Assembly (NCBI GenBank): GCA_900320565.1
Contig: ONSR01000021.1
Location: 1 to 51,295, forward strand
Direction of reading: 5' to 3'
DNA: 51,295 nucleotides
DNA from: an uncultured Prevotellaceae bacterium
Lineage (GTDB): Bacteria; Bacteroidota; Bacteroidia; Bacteroidales; Bacteroidaceae
In this document: one piece after another, positions 9,603 to 18,430 of the stretch
Numbering within the stretch: the first letter of the stretch is position 1
How the letters are laid out: every line of letters begins with the position of its first letter
Notes under the pieces: generated by a model
What the model saw: only the letters and a program-made list of their open reading frames with translations
Told to the model about the DNA's origin: nothing
Database searches by the model: none
Made by a program: the position numbers and the translations under genes

Positions 9603-12038
9603 TTAATCTACATCATAATATATCTGTGCAGAGCGATACTGAGGCATTGCGAGAATTTGGCTTTGAAGGACATGGAGGCGCTCGCGAACGGCTGACATCG
9701 GAGCCGACAACTCCATCTTCAGAATCAGCTTGCGGATGTGCATCTGCTGGACGCGACCGACGGGAGGTGTGTCGGGACCAAGCACACGCTCGCCGAATAC
9801 TTGCCCCAAAAGGCTTGCGAAGTCTTTTGACAGGCTATCTACGACGCTTTCGTTGCGATGCTTCAGATAGATAAAGATGACACGACAGAAAGGCGGATAA
9901 CGGAATAATTCACGCTCCTCAGCCTGCTCGGCATACATGCCTTCATAGTCGTGATTCACCACCTGCTGAACAATCGCATTTCCCGCATCACGAGTTTGTA
10001 GCACAACATGACCTACGGAACCTTTTCTGCCTGCTCTGCCTGCGACTTGCTCCATTAGTTGGAAAGCTCTTTCATAGCTGCGAAAATCAGGTTGGGCGAG
10101 CATCGTATCGGCGGAAAGGATGCCAACCAGACTGACGCGGTCGAAGTCGAGACCCTTCGTCACCATTTGCGTGCCGATAAGGATGTCTGTCTTTCCTTCC
10201 TCGAAGTCGTGCAGAATCTGTTCGTAGTTCTGCCGCGAACGCGTTGTGTCGAGGTCCATTCGCGCAATACGCGCTTCCGGCAGGATGGCTTGCAGCTGCT
10301 CTTCGATGCGCTCTGTTCCGTAACCTCGGCTGGACAGTTCGTTGCTCTCGCAGTTCGGACACATCTGCGGGATGTTGTAAGTCTTGCCGCAATAATGGCA
10401 AACCATTTGCCTGAAACCGCGATGAACAGTCAGGCTGACGTCGCAACTCTGGCAACGAGGCGTCCATCCGCAAGACTTGCACTCAAGGACGGGAGCGTAG
10501 CCACGGCGGTTCTGGAAGAGAATGACCTGCTGCTTTTGCTCTAAAGCCTTGCGGATGCGTCCCAACAACTGAGGCGAGAAGAAGCTGCTCATCAACTTCT
10601 TCCTGCGCATTTCCTGCACATCGATGACCTCGATATTCGGCAAGTTTAGCCCAGCAAAGCGCGTCTTCAAGGTGACGAGACCATACTTGCCGATGAGGGC
10701 GTTGTGATACGATTCCAGACTTGGTGTGGCAGAACCCAACAAGGCTTTCGCGCCAGCTTGTTTTGCAAGCACAAGGGCTGTGTTACGAGCGTGGTAGCGG
10801 GGTGCTGGGTCTTGTTGTTTGAAAGATGTTTCATGCTCTTCGTCGATGATGAGAAGGCCCAGGTTCCGGAAAGGAAGGAAGAGGCTGCTGCGTACACCAA
10901 CCACGATGTCGTAGGGTTTGTCGCTCAGCATTTTCTGGTAGAGTTCGACCCTTTCGTTGTCGGGATAGCGGGAATGATAGACGCCCATCCGAGAGCCGAA
11001 GACGCGACGAAGCCGTTCCGTCAGCTGTGCTGTCAAGACAATCTCGGGCAACATGAACAGAACCTGCTTTCCCTCTTCGATTGCCTTCTGCATGAGATGG
11101 ATGTAGATTTCCGTCTTACCGCTGCTAGTTACGCCGTGAAGCAGACAGACATTATGTTTCTTCCATTGCTCCTCGATGCTCTCCATTGCCTTTTGTTGAG
11201 CGGGAGTCAAGGGCGAGGGAGTCCCTTCTCTCTCATCTTGTTGCCCCTTAATATGTACTCTTTCGATAGGCTTTGCAAATGTTTCGAGAATACCTTTCTG
11301 GCAAAGTTCGCGCAGGATGGCGTCCGAGCAGTTCGCTTCTTGCAGCAGTCTTTGCTTTTCGATGGGAGTTTCGAGCCCAAGAAAACAAGCCAGCAAAGCC
11401 TCTTGTCGAGGGGAGCGATGCAGACTGTCAAAAGCTTCGTGCAAACGAGCTTCGTCGTGGTAGGTTTCAGCAAGCCGCACACAAGTCACGGTCTTTGGTT
11501 TATAAGTGCGACGTATTTCCTCCTTCATCCTTACGCCTCCCTTTTCTAGAAGGCTTTTTACAGCAGGTAGAATGCTCTTGATGCCGGTCTCTTTCTGTAA
11601 ACTCAGCAAAGTCTGTTCAGCCTTTATGCCAAGTGCTCGCCATATCTTTTCCTCGTTTGGCGAGAGAGGCGATTCGGCTTCCCAATCCTCGTTCAGCAGG
11701 ATAGTGCTCTCGCTCTCCAGCTTCAAACCAGAAGGTAAAGCAGCCTTGAAAACATCGCCAAGAGTACAGAGGTAGTAATCGGCAAGCCATTTCCACAAAC
11801 GCAGTTGCTCAGGCAAGATAATAGGATTTGCATCGAGCAGTTCCGAGACGGGCTTGGTGGAGTAGGGAGGCTTCTCATCATGGAGGCGAACCACAATCGC
11901 GGTGTAGAACTTCCTGTTTCCAAACGGCACAATCACTCGGCTTCCAACCTGCGTCTGTTGGGCCATTTCAGGCGGCAAAGCATAGGTGAAGGCACTTTGC
12001 AAAGGCAAAGGAAGTATGACGTCGGCAAATTGTGGCAT
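9603..12038 (-). CDS. priA: Primosomal protein N' (replication restart helicase)
   Basis: 811-residue PriA, the 3'-5' helicase that recognises stalled forks and reloads the replisome. The N-terminal 3' DNA-binding domain (FADVILPLPL...FTYALP) is followed by Walker A GVTSSGKT (about 302-309), the DEEH box (about 394-398), eight Cys in paired CxxC motifs (about 500-550) that form the two zinc sites, and helicase motifs V/VI (TKGLDFDRV, QVAGRAGR). I start it at 12038 (MPQFADV) because this matches the family N-terminus and a TACCTTTG promoter element lies just upstream. The frame is open for another 38 codons, but those would read through the promoter and an AT-rich heptamer repeat. Confidence 0.97.
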   Translation of the reverse strand: MPQFADVILPLPLQSAFTYALPPEMAQQTQVGSRVIVPFGNRKFYTAIVVRLHDEKPPYSTKPVSELLDANPIILPEQLRLWKWLADYYLCTLGDVFKAALPSGLKLESESTILLNEDWEAESPLSPNEEKIWRALGIKAEQTLLSLQKETGIKSILPAVKSLLEKGGVRMKEEIRRTYKPKTVTCVRLAETYHDEARLHEAFDSLHRSPRQEALLACFLGLETPIEKQRLLQEANCSDAILRELCQKGILETFAKPIERVHIKGQQDEREGTPSPLTPAQQKAMESIEEQWKKHNVCLLHGVTSSGKTEIYIHLMQKAIEEGKQVLFMLPEIVLTAQLTERLRRVFGSRMGVYHSRYPDNERVELYQKMLSDKPYDIVVGVRSSLFLPFRNLGLLIIDEEHETSFKQQDPAPRYHARNTALVLAKQAGAKALLGSATPSLESYHNALIGKYGLVTLKTRFAGLNLPNIEVIDVQEMRRKKLMSSFFSPQLLGRIRKALEQKQQVILFQNRRGYAPVLECKSCGWTPRCQSCDVSLTVHRGFRQMVCHYCGKTYNIPQMCPNCESNELSSRGYGTERIEEQLQAILPEARIARMDLDTTRSRQNYEQILHDFEEGKTDILIGTQMVTKGLDFDRVSLVGILSADTMLAQPDFRSYERAFQLMEQVAGRAGRKGSVGHVVLQTRDAGNAIVQQVVNHDYEGMYAEQAEERELFRYPPFCRVIFIYLKHRNESVVDSLSKDFASLLGQVFGERVLGPDTPPVGRVQQMHIRKLILKMELSAPMSAVRERLHVLQSQILAMPQYRSAQIYYDVD

Positions 12039-12046
12039 AGTGAGGG

Positions 12047-12054
12047 CAAAGGTA
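12047..12054 (-). promoter_or_regulatory. priA promoter -7 element
   Basis: TACCTTTG on the minus strand, an exact TAnnTTTG match. Initiation expected around 12043 would leave only about 5 bases before the ATG at 12038. No clear -33 TTTG is visible because the upstream DNA is an AAAATTG repeat. Confidence 0.5.
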
Positions 12055-12060
12055 CGAAAT

Positions 12061-12088
12061 AAAATTGAAAATTGAAAATTGAAAATTG
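12061..12088. repeat. Heptamer repeat AAAATTG x4
   Basis: Four perfect head-to-tail copies of AAAATTG directly upstream of the priA promoter. It belongs to a set of 7-bp repeats found at several gene boundaries in this window. Confidence 0.9.
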
Positions 12089-12157
12089 AAAAATATTTGA
12101 TGGGGTCGAAAGAAATGCTCCTGGAATAATCGTGGCAAAGGGGCTCTTCCAACTTAA

Positions 12158-12245
12158 CACGTTAAGTTCGCCAACATGGCACGTTAAGTTTGTCATCATG
12201 GCACGTTAAGTTTGTCATCGTGGCACGTTAAGTTCGCCAGTTACC
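12158..12245. repeat. 22-bp tandem array, family A (4 copies)
   Basis: Core CACGTTAAGTT starts at 12158, 12180, 12202 and 12224, an exact 22-bp period. The other 11 bases of each unit vary (for example CGCCAACATGG, TGTCATCATGG, TGTCATCGTGG). The first core is preceded by AACTTAAC, making a near-palindrome AACTTAAC-AC-GTTAAGTT at 12151-12168. The array lies between divergent priA and acpP. The same family recurs at 20481 and 33196. Confidence 0.95.
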
Positions 12246-12428
12246 TGAGTGATGATTGACATCTTCCCGCAAGTTCTCCTTCAAAAGAGCCTGAAAAATG
12301 CCTACTCGCGTCATTATAATATAATGTATTATGCGTAAGAATTCACCTTTTATTATTGCTCATTGCACCCCATTTGTGCACAAAAAAAGTTAAAATGTGC
12401 ATAATTCAGTATGTTTTTAGCCCTAAAA
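12246..12428. other. Non-coding AT-rich stretch upstream of the acpP promoter
   Basis: I see no gene or RNA here. A 9-mer TGCATAATT occurs at 12398-12406 and again at 12431-12439, 33 bp (about three helical turns) apart. The second copy overlaps the -33 region of the acpP promoter, so it could be a regulator site. Function is not established. Confidence 0.35.
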
Positions 12429-12460
12429 GTTGCATAATTGCGCAAAATACCTTTACTTTG
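12429..12460 (+). promoter_or_regulatory. acpP promoter
   Basis: GTTG at 12429-12432, a 20-bp spacer and TTACTTTG at 12453-12460, a 7/8 match to TAnnTTTG. Predicted initiation near 12464 gives a leader of about 90 bases to acpP. Confidence 0.6.
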
Positions 12461-12514
12461 CACCGCGAAATAAAAAAGAAGCATTCCCTCATTAACTTTC
12501 TTGGGGGAGAGAAA

Positions 12515-12543
12515 AATAGTAAATCGTAAATTGTTAAATTGTA
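12515..12543. repeat. Imperfect heptamer repeat in the acpP leader
   Basis: Four near-copies of AATNGTA (AATAGTA, AATCGTA, AATTGTT, AATTGTA) with one inserted base, ending 13 bases before the acpP start. Part of the 7-bp repeat class seen at other gene starts here. Confidence 0.6.
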
Positions 12544-12556
12544 AATAAACAAAGTT

Positions 12557-12790
12557 ATGTCAGAAATTGAAGCAAAAGTAAAAGAGATTATTGTTGATAA
12601 GTTGGGTGTTGATGAGGCAGACGTTACTCCCGAAGCATCATTCACAAACGACCTTGGTGCAGACTCTCTGGACACTGTAGAGTTGATCATGGAGTTCGAG
12701 AAGGCATTCGAGATCACTATTCCCGACGACAAGGCAGAGAAGATCTCTACCGTTGCTGATGCCATCGCATTCATCGAAGCAAACAAGTAA
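12557..12790 (+). CDS. acpP: Acyl carrier protein
   Basis: 77-residue, strongly acidic acyl carrier protein that carries growing fatty acyl chains on a 4'-phosphopantetheine arm. The attachment site is S37 in the [10 protein letters not shown] motif. Length and helical layout are standard for AcpP. fabF follows 113 bp downstream and rnc after that, the usual acpP-fabF-rnc order. A long leader with a heptamer repeat precedes it. Confidence 0.98.
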   Translation: MSEIEAKVKEIIVDKLGVDEADVTPEASFTNDLGADSLDTVELIMEFEKAFEITIPDDKAEKISTVADAIAFIEANK

Positions 12791-12795
12791 GAAAG

Positions 12796-12896
12796 CAATT
12801 CACAATTCACAATTCATAATTCATAATTGCCTTTCATTGCAGCCTGCTGTTGGCTTGCAGTTTTAATTATGAATTATGAATTAACAATTATGAATT
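12796..12896. repeat. AT-rich inverted-repeat element between acpP and fabF
   Basis: Left arm 12796-12829 (repeats of CAATTCA and CATAATT) and right arm 12865-12896 (AATTATGAATTATGAATT with AACAATTATG) are imperfect complements. They flank a GC-richer centre containing GCCTGCTGTTGGCTTGCAG. It can fold into a long hairpin and resembles elements at 19243 and 39034. It may attenuate expression between acpP and fabF (inference). Confidence 0.65.
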
Positions 12897-12903
12897 AGAT
12901 TAA

Positions 12904-14169
12904 ATGGAATTGAAAAGAGTTGTAGTGACAGGTATTGGTGCCGTCACTCCGTTAGGTAACACTGCTGCCGAGACGTGGCAGAACATGCTTAATGGTGTGA
13001 GTGGTGCTGCACCTATCACACATTTCGATGCATCCAAGTTCAAGACACAGTTCGCCTGCGAGGTAAAGGACTTCAATCCTGAGCAATTCATCGACAGGAA
13101 AGAGGCTCGCAAGATGGACCCCTATTGCCAATATGCATACTCTGCAGCCGTTATGGCTGTAGAAGACAGCGCTATGGACTTAGAGAAGGTCGATAAGAAC
13201 CGTGTTGGCGTCATCTTCGGCGTCGGCATCGGCGGCATGAAGACCTACGAGGAAGAAGTGACGGCCTACGCCAAGACAGCCGACACCATCGGCCCCAAGT
13301 TCAATCCCTTCTTCGTGCCCAAGATGATAGCCGACATCTGTGCCGGACACATCAGCATCAAGTACGGCTTCCACGGCCCCAACTACATCACTTCGAGTGC
13401 TTGTGCATCTTCGACCAACGCGCTTGCCGATGCTTTCAACCTCATCCGTCTGGGTAAGGCAGACGTCATCGTAAGTGGCGGTGCTGAAGCAGCAATCACG
13501 GCTGCAGGTGTGGGTGGCTTCACAGCTATGCACGCCCTCAGCACTCGTAACGACGAACCTCAAAAGGCAAGTCGCCCATTTAGCGCAAGTCGCGACGGCT
13601 TCGTGATGGCAGAAGGCAGTGCAGTCCTCGTGCTTGAAGAACTGGAGCATGCAAAGGCTCGCGGTGCGAAGATATACGCAGAGATGGCTGGTGCAGGCAT
13701 GAGTGCCGACGCTCACCACATCACGGCGTCGCACCCAGAAGGTCTTGGCGCAAAACTCGTCATGGAGAACGCCCTAGAGGATGCTGGCATGAAGCCTGCT
13801 GATATCGACTACATCAATGTGCACGGCACATCGACTCCCGTCGGTGACATCAGCGAATGTAAGGCCATCCTTGCTGTATTTGGCCAACATGCTTACGACC
13901 TCAATATCAGTAGCACAAAGTCGATGACGGGTCATCTGCTTGGCGCAGCTGGAGCAATCGAGGCAATGGCAAGCGTGCTGGCAGTCAAGGAGGACATCGT
14001 TCCGCCCACCATCAACCATGAAGACGGCGACGAAGACCCCGAGATTGACTATAAGTTGAACTTCACCTTCGGCCAGGCACAGAAGCGCACCGTTAGGGCT
14101 GCCCTGAGCAATACTTTTGGCTTCGGAGGTCATAACGCCTGCGTTATCTTTAAGAAGTACGCAGGATAA
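12904..14169 (+). CDS. fabF: Beta-ketoacyl-ACP synthase II
   Basis: 421-residue condensing enzyme that extends acyl-ACP with malonyl-ACP in fatty acid elongation. The thiolase-fold active site is complete: C167 in SSACASST, H307 in VHGTST and H344 in SMTGHLLGAAG. The N-terminus RVVVTGIGAVTPLG and the C-terminal NTFGFGGHNA are family signatures. It uses the AcpP encoded just upstream; rnc starts 4 bp downstream. Confidence 0.98.
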   Translation: MELKRVVVTGIGAVTPLGNTAAETWQNMLNGVSGAAPITHFDASKFKTQFACEVKDFNPEQFIDRKEARKMDPYCQYAYSAAVMAVEDSAMDLEKVDKNRVGVIFGVGIGGMKTYEEEVTAYAKTADTIGPKFNPFFVPKMIADICAGHISIKYGFHGPNYITSSACASSTNALADAFNLIRLGKADVIVSGGAEAAITAAGVGGFTAMHALSTRNDEPQKASRPFSASRDGFVMAEGSAVLVLEELEHAKARGAKIYAEMAGAGMSADAHHITASHPEGLGAKLVMENALEDAGMKPADIDYINVHGTSTPVGDISECKAILAVFGQHAYDLNISSTKSMTGHLLGAAGAIEAMASVLAVKEDIVPPTINHEDGDEDPEIDYKLNFTFGQAQKRTVRAALSNTFGFGGHNACVIFKKYAG

Positions 14170-14173
14170 GGCC

Positions 14174-14944
14174 GTGTCTGCCGAAAACCTGATAGACGCG
14201 ATAAGGTTACCCTTCCGCAAGGATAGGGAACTTTGTCGCGCTTTTCGTGATATGCTGGGCTTCTATCCGCACAAGATAAGCCTCTATCAGGAAGCCTTGA
14301 TGCACAAGTCGATGCTCGCTCATGCCAAGAGTGGCTCGCCTCTCAACAACGAGCGGCTCGAGTTCCTTGGTGATGCTGTTCTGGATGCAGTTGTAGGCGA
14401 GATAGTCTTCCACCACTTTCCAAAGAAGCGAGAAGGCTTCCTCACCAATACAAGAAGCAAGATTGTGCAGCGAGAGTCGCTCGGAAGGCTGGCAACGGAA
14501 ATAGGACTCGACAAGCTTATCCGCCAGAACGAACACAACAAGACGCACAACAGCTACCTTGCCGGCAACGCTTTCGAGGCCCTAATCGGTGCCATCTATC
14601 TCGACAGAGGCTATGGGCATTGCAAGACCTTCATTCGCAAGAAGATAATGCATCGCCTCATAGACATCGACAAACTGGCTTATCAGGAGGTTAACTTCAA
14701 GAGCAAACTGCTGGAATGGTGTCAGAAACATAAGGTCTCTCTCGAGTACATCCTGCTCGACGAGACAAAGACAGAAGACGGTTCGCCGCTCTTCAACACA
14801 AAGGTGGTCATCAATGGGCACGAATGTGCTCGCGGCAAAGGTTATTCGAAGAAAGAAAGCCATCAGAAGGCAAGCCGTAATGCCCTGCATCGCCTCAAGC
14901 ACGACAGAAAGTTGCATGACGAAATAGTAAATAGTAAACAGTAA
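14174..14944 (+). CDS. rnc: Ribonuclease III
   Basis: 256-residue double-strand-specific endoribonuclease that processes rRNA precursors. The catalytic domain has the signature ERLEFLGDAVLD (about 60-71) and the second metal-binding segment GNAFEALIGAIYLD (about 131-144). A dsRNA-binding domain follows, with GYSKKESHQKASRNAL near the C-terminus. I start it at GTG 14174 because AGGATAAGG lies just upstream and the length fits relatives. An in-frame ATG at 14117 would overlap fabF by 53 bases and add a non-conserved N-terminus. The last codons (IVNSKQ) are encoded by a TAGTAAA heptamer repeat that runs to the next start. Confidence 0.95.
   Translation: MSAENLIDAIRLPFRKDRELCRAFRDMLGFYPHKISLYQEALMHKSMLAHAKSGSPLNNERLEFLGDAVLDAVVGEIVFHHFPKKREGFLTNTRSKIVQRESLGRLATEIGLDKLIRQNEHNKTHNSYLAGNAFEALIGAIYLDRGYGHCKTFIRKKIMHRLIDIDKLAYQEVNFKSKLLEWCQKHKVSLEYILLDETKTEDGSPLFNTKVVINGHECARGKGYSKKESHQKASRNALHRLKHDRKLHDEIVNSKQ
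14922..14942. repeat. Heptamer repeat AAATAGT x3 at the rnc end
   Basis: Three copies (AAATAGT, AAATAGT, AAACAGT). They encode the last residues and stop of RNase III and end 4 bases before the GH3 start codon. Confidence 0.7.
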
Positions 14945-14946
14945 AT

Positions 14947-16455
14947 ATGTCGCTGACTAATATCATACGTCCCATCTTCACTCCTCGCCTCCACAAACTC
15001 GACCTTTATCAGACTGAGGCAGAGGCGTTGCAAAGAGGTGTCCTAAAACGTATGCTTGGCAAAGCCGCCGAGACGGAATGGGGTAGGGCACACGGTTTCG
15101 ACAAGAACCTTAGCTATGAGGACTTTGCCCAGCAAACACCTCTCAATACTTACGAAGAACTGAAAGGCTACATCGACCGCATGAGGCATGGCGAGAAGGA
15201 TGTACTTTGGCCCGGAAAAGTGAAGTGGTATGCGAAGTCGAGCGGTACGACAAACGACAAGAGCAAGTTCATTCCAGTCAGCAGTGATGGCTTGCACGAC
15301 ACACATTACGCAGGCGGAACCGATGCTGTTGTTTGGTACTTGCGCAACAATCCGAAGAGCCGCATCTTTGATGGCAAAGCATTGATTCTTGGCGGCAGTC
15401 ATGCTTCGAACTACAACTTGCCTGGCAGTCTCGTGGGCGACCTCAGTGCCATCCTTATCGAGAACATCAATCCGCTTGTCAACCTTGTTCGTGTGCCCAA
15501 GAAAGCCACAGCTTTGCTCAGCGACTTTGAGGTAAAGCGTGACCGTATCGCAAGGGAAGCCATAAAGCGAAACGTTACTAATCTGAGTGGTGTGCCTTCT
15601 TGGATGCTTTCCGTCCTCAACAGAGTCATGGAACTTAGCGGCAAGCAACATCTCAACGAGGTTTGGCCGAACTTGGAGGTCTTCTTTCATGGTGGTGTTG
15701 CCTTTACGCCTTATCGCGGACAATACGAGCGCCTCATTACCTCGCCCGGCATGCATTACATGGAGACTTACAATGCCTCGGAAGGCTTCTTTGGCTTGCA
15801 GGACGACCCGAGTGATGTGGCAATGAGTTTGATGATTGATTACGGTGTCTTCTATGAGTTCATTCCGATGGATGAGTTCGACAAGGAAGAGCCGACTGTT
15901 GTGCCTCTTTGGGGTGTTGAGACGGGCAAGAACTATGCGATGGTCATCTCCACATCAAGCGGGCTTTGGCGTTACATCATCGGCGACATGATTCGTTTCA
16001 CGGAGAAGAATCCCTACAAGTTTGTCATTACAGGTCGAACGAAGTCCTTCATCAATGCTTTTGGCGAGGAACTCATCGTCGATAATGCTGAGAAAGGATT
16101 GGCCGAGGCGTGCAAGCAGACAGGAGCCGAAGTGCTGGAATATACTGCGGCGCCAGTCTTCATGGATGCCGACGGAAAGTGTCGTCACCAATGGGTTGTG
16201 GAGTTCAGTCGCGAGCCTGATAATATAGATGAGTTTGCCCGCATTCTCGACGAGAGCCTCCAGCAGATAAACTCCGACTACGAGGCAAAGCGGTACAAGG
16301 ACATTACGCTTCAAAGGCTTGAACTCATCAAGGCCCGCCCAGGCGTCTTCAATGACTGGCTCAAACAGAAAGGCAAACTTGGCGGACAACATAAAGTGCC
16401 CCGCCTTTGCAACAATCGTGACATCATAGAGCAAGTGTTGTCACTCAACGAGTGA
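14947..16455 (+). CDS. GH3-like acyl-adenylating enzyme
   Basis: 502-residue protein of the GH3 auxin-responsive promoter family, part of the ANL adenylating superfamily. Plant members conjugate amino acids to acyl hormones; the role in Bacteroidota is unknown. The ATP-binding loop is KSSGTTNDKSKF (about 97-108). METYNASEGFFGLQ (about 275-288) and a C-terminal GRTKSFINAFGEEL segment match the family. There is no signal peptide. It starts 2 bases after the rnc stop and is probably in the same transcript as acpP-fabF-rnc. Confidence 0.9.
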   Translation: MSLTNIIRPIFTPRLHKLDLYQTEAEALQRGVLKRMLGKAAETEWGRAHGFDKNLSYEDFAQQTPLNTYEELKGYIDRMRHGEKDVLWPGKVKWYAKSSGTTNDKSKFIPVSSDGLHDTHYAGGTDAVVWYLRNNPKSRIFDGKALILGGSHASNYNLPGSLVGDLSAILIENINPLVNLVRVPKKATALLSDFEVKRDRIAREAIKRNVTNLSGVPSWMLSVLNRVMELSGKQHLNEVWPNLEVFFHGGVAFTPYRGQYERLITSPGMHYMETYNASEGFFGLQDDPSDVAMSLMIDYGVFYEFIPMDEFDKEEPTVVPLWGVETGKNYAMVISTSSGLWRYIIGDMIRFTEKNPYKFVITGRTKSFINAFGEELIVDNAEKGLAEACKQTGAEVLEYTAAPVFMDADGKCRHQWVVEFSREPDNIDEFARILDESLQQINSDYEAKRYKDITLQRLELIKARPGVFNDWLKQKGKLGGQHKVPRLCNNRDIIEQVLSLNE

Positions 16456-16483
16456 GTTCATAATTTATAGTCCACAGTTCATG
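16456..16483. repeat. Heptamer repeat, GTTCATA type, x4
   Basis: GTTCATA, ATTTATA, GTCCACA, GTTCATG fill the whole gap between the GH3 stop and the lipoprotein start; the ATG at 16481 is part of the last unit. The same heptamer occurs at 47794-47828. Confidence 0.7.
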
Positions 16484-18430
16484 ATGAAGGCGAAGCACGT
16501 ATTTGCAGGTATGACCTTGCTGCTTATGGCAGCTTGCGCAAGCATCGGGGCTCCCGATGGCGGCATCTTTGATGAGATACCGCCGAAGGTCATTGCATCA
16601 TATCCGGCAGATCGCTCTGTAGGCGTAAATGAGAAGAAGATGCGTATTCGTTTCGATGAATTTATCAAGCTCGAGAATGCCAGCGAGAAGGTCATTGTGT
16701 CGCCTCCCCAGATTGAGCCTGCCAATATTCGTGCCGACGGCAAGAGTGTTAAAATAACACTCTATGATTCTTTGCAGGCTAACACAACATACACGATCGA
16801 CTTCAGCGATGCCATTGTTGACAACAACGAGGGCAATCCGATGGGGCACTATACCTATAGTTTTAGCACAGGCGAGGCGATTGATACGATGGAAGTGTCT
16901 GGCGTAGTGCTTAATGCTGCTGACTTGGAACCCGTGAAGAGCGTGCTGGTTGGCCTCTATCCCTTGGATTCTCTTTTTAACGACTCCATCCTCAAGAATA
17001 AACCTTTCAGTCGTGTATCAAGAACCAATGGCTCGGGCCAGTTCTGCATTAAAGGCGTAAAGCCAGGTAAGTATCTTGCGTATGCCCTGGAAGATAAGGA
17101 TGGCAATTTCCTCTTCTCTCAGAAGAGCGAACGAATAGCCTTCATGCAAGACACCTTTACGACTTCTTGCAAATGGGATGTGCGTATGGATACGATTTGG
17201 CGAGACTCGACCCATTACGATTCCATTCTGGTCAGTCCTTATGTCCATTATTATCCCGACGATTTGGTGCTTGAAGTGTTTCTTGAGGCAGGTCAGGATC
17301 AGCATCTGCTCAAGATGGAACGTCCAGACCCCGACATCATTAAGTTCTTCTTTACAGCTCCTGCTGACTCATTGCCTGTTATAAAAGGACTCAACTTCGA
17401 TGAGAAATGTCTTGTGGCAGACGCATCGTCGCATAACGACACTATAATCTATTGGGTTACCGATACCGCATTCACGCATCGGGAGGACACGATGAAGTTT
17501 GAGATTTCCTTCCTCGAGACAGATACGTTGGGTGTGTTGCGTCCCCATACTGAGAGGTTTGAGGAAGCACCGAGGGTAACTTGGTCAAAGATTTACAGGG
17601 AGAAACAGAAGAAGATTCAGGAATGGCAGAAACAAAGGGAAAAGCAGTTGAAGAAGTCGAAAGTACCTTTGGCTCATGAAGATAACCCGTATGAAAAGTC
17701 ATTCTTGGAGATTTCCGTGAAGCCGACAGGCAATCTCGACCCCAATCAGAATGTCCATTACATGGCCCAGCAACCTATAGCGAGTGTTGATACGACACGC
17801 ATGCACTTTTATCAGAAGGTGGACAGTAACTGGGTTCCGGAGCCTTTCCTTTTCTTGCCAGACCGTGATGTAAAGTCATACACGCTTTATGCGGAATGGG
17901 AGCAGAAGAAGCAGTATCGGTTTGTTGTTGACAGTGCTGCGATAGTTGGCGTGATGGGTGACCATTGCAAGTCAATTAAGAATGAGTTTACAGTAAAGAG
18001 CGAGGATGAGTACGGTACGCTTTTCGTGCACGTCATCATGCCTGACACCGCTCGCATCATTGTACAATTGCTGAACAAGAGCGATAAGTGCGTGGCTGAG
18101 CAGATTGCGGGGAAAGACGGGAGGGCTGACTTCTACTACCTGAAGCCAGCAGATTATTATATGCGTTGCTTTGTCGATAACGACAGAGATGGCGAGTGGG
18201 ATACCGGCGAATACGGCAAAGGTCTCCAGCCGGAGCGTGTCTTCTATTTCCCGCAACCTATTCATGTTAAGGCGAAATGGGATGTAGAGCAGGATTGGGC
18301 TCCGCTTGAAATACCTCGTATCGGGCAGAAACCTAAGGCAATTACGAAGCAGAAGCCTGATAAGAAGAAAGACGTCAAGTTGCGTAACAAAGAACGCGAA
18401 CTTAAGAAACAACAGGAGAAACAGAAGTGA
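16481..18430 (+). CDS. Ig-like domain lipoprotein
   Basis: 649-residue predicted lipoprotein. The signal sequence ends in lipobox MAAC (Cys19). Residues ~32-132 form a bacterial Ig-like (Big_5/SbsA-type) domain with PPKVIASYPAD and TYTIDFSDAIVDNNEGN motifs. A carboxypeptidase-regulatory-like beta domain follows (SGVVLNAADLEPVKSVLVGLY), and the C-terminal tail is very Lys-rich. The family is widespread in Bacteroidota and of unknown function, probably at the cell envelope. The start may be either of two adjacent ATGs. Its TGA stop overlaps the GTG start of the DUF3108 gene, so the two are probably translated together. Confidence 0.85.
   Translation: MMKAKHVFAGMTLLLMAACASIGAPDGGIFDEIPPKVIASYPADRSVGVNEKKMRIRFDEFIKLENASEKVIVSPPQIEPANIRADGKSVKITLYDSLQANTTYTIDFSDAIVDNNEGNPMGHYTYSFSTGEAIDTMEVSGVVLNAADLEPVKSVLVGLYPLDSLFNDSILKNKPFSRVSRTNGSGQFCIKGVKPGKYLAYALEDKDGNFLFSQKSERIAFMQDTFTTSCKWDVRMDTIWRDSTHYDSILVSPYVHYYPDDLVLEVFLEAGQDQHLLKMERPDPDIIKFFFTAPADSLPVIKGLNFDEKCLVADASSHNDTIIYWVTDTAFTHREDTMKFEISFLETDTLGVLRPHTERFEEAPRVTWSKIYREKQKKIQEWQKQREKQLKKSKVPLAHEDNPYEKSFLEISVKPTGNLDPNQNVHYMAQQPIASVDTTRMHFYQKVDSNWVPEPFLFLPDRDVKSYTLYAEWEQKKQYRFVVDSAAIVGVMGDHCKSIKNEFTVKSEDEYGTLFVHVIMPDTARIIVQLLNKSDKCVAEQIAGKDGRADFYYLKPADYYMRCFVDNDRDGEWDTGEYGKGLQPERVFYFPQPIHVKAKWDVEQDWAPLEIPRIGQKPKAITKQKPDKKKDVKLRNKERELKKQQEKQK

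Noticed and set aside
12039-12152. Extended start of priA
   Set aside because: It reads through the TACCTTTG promoter element and the AAAATTG repeat. The family N-terminus starts at 12038.
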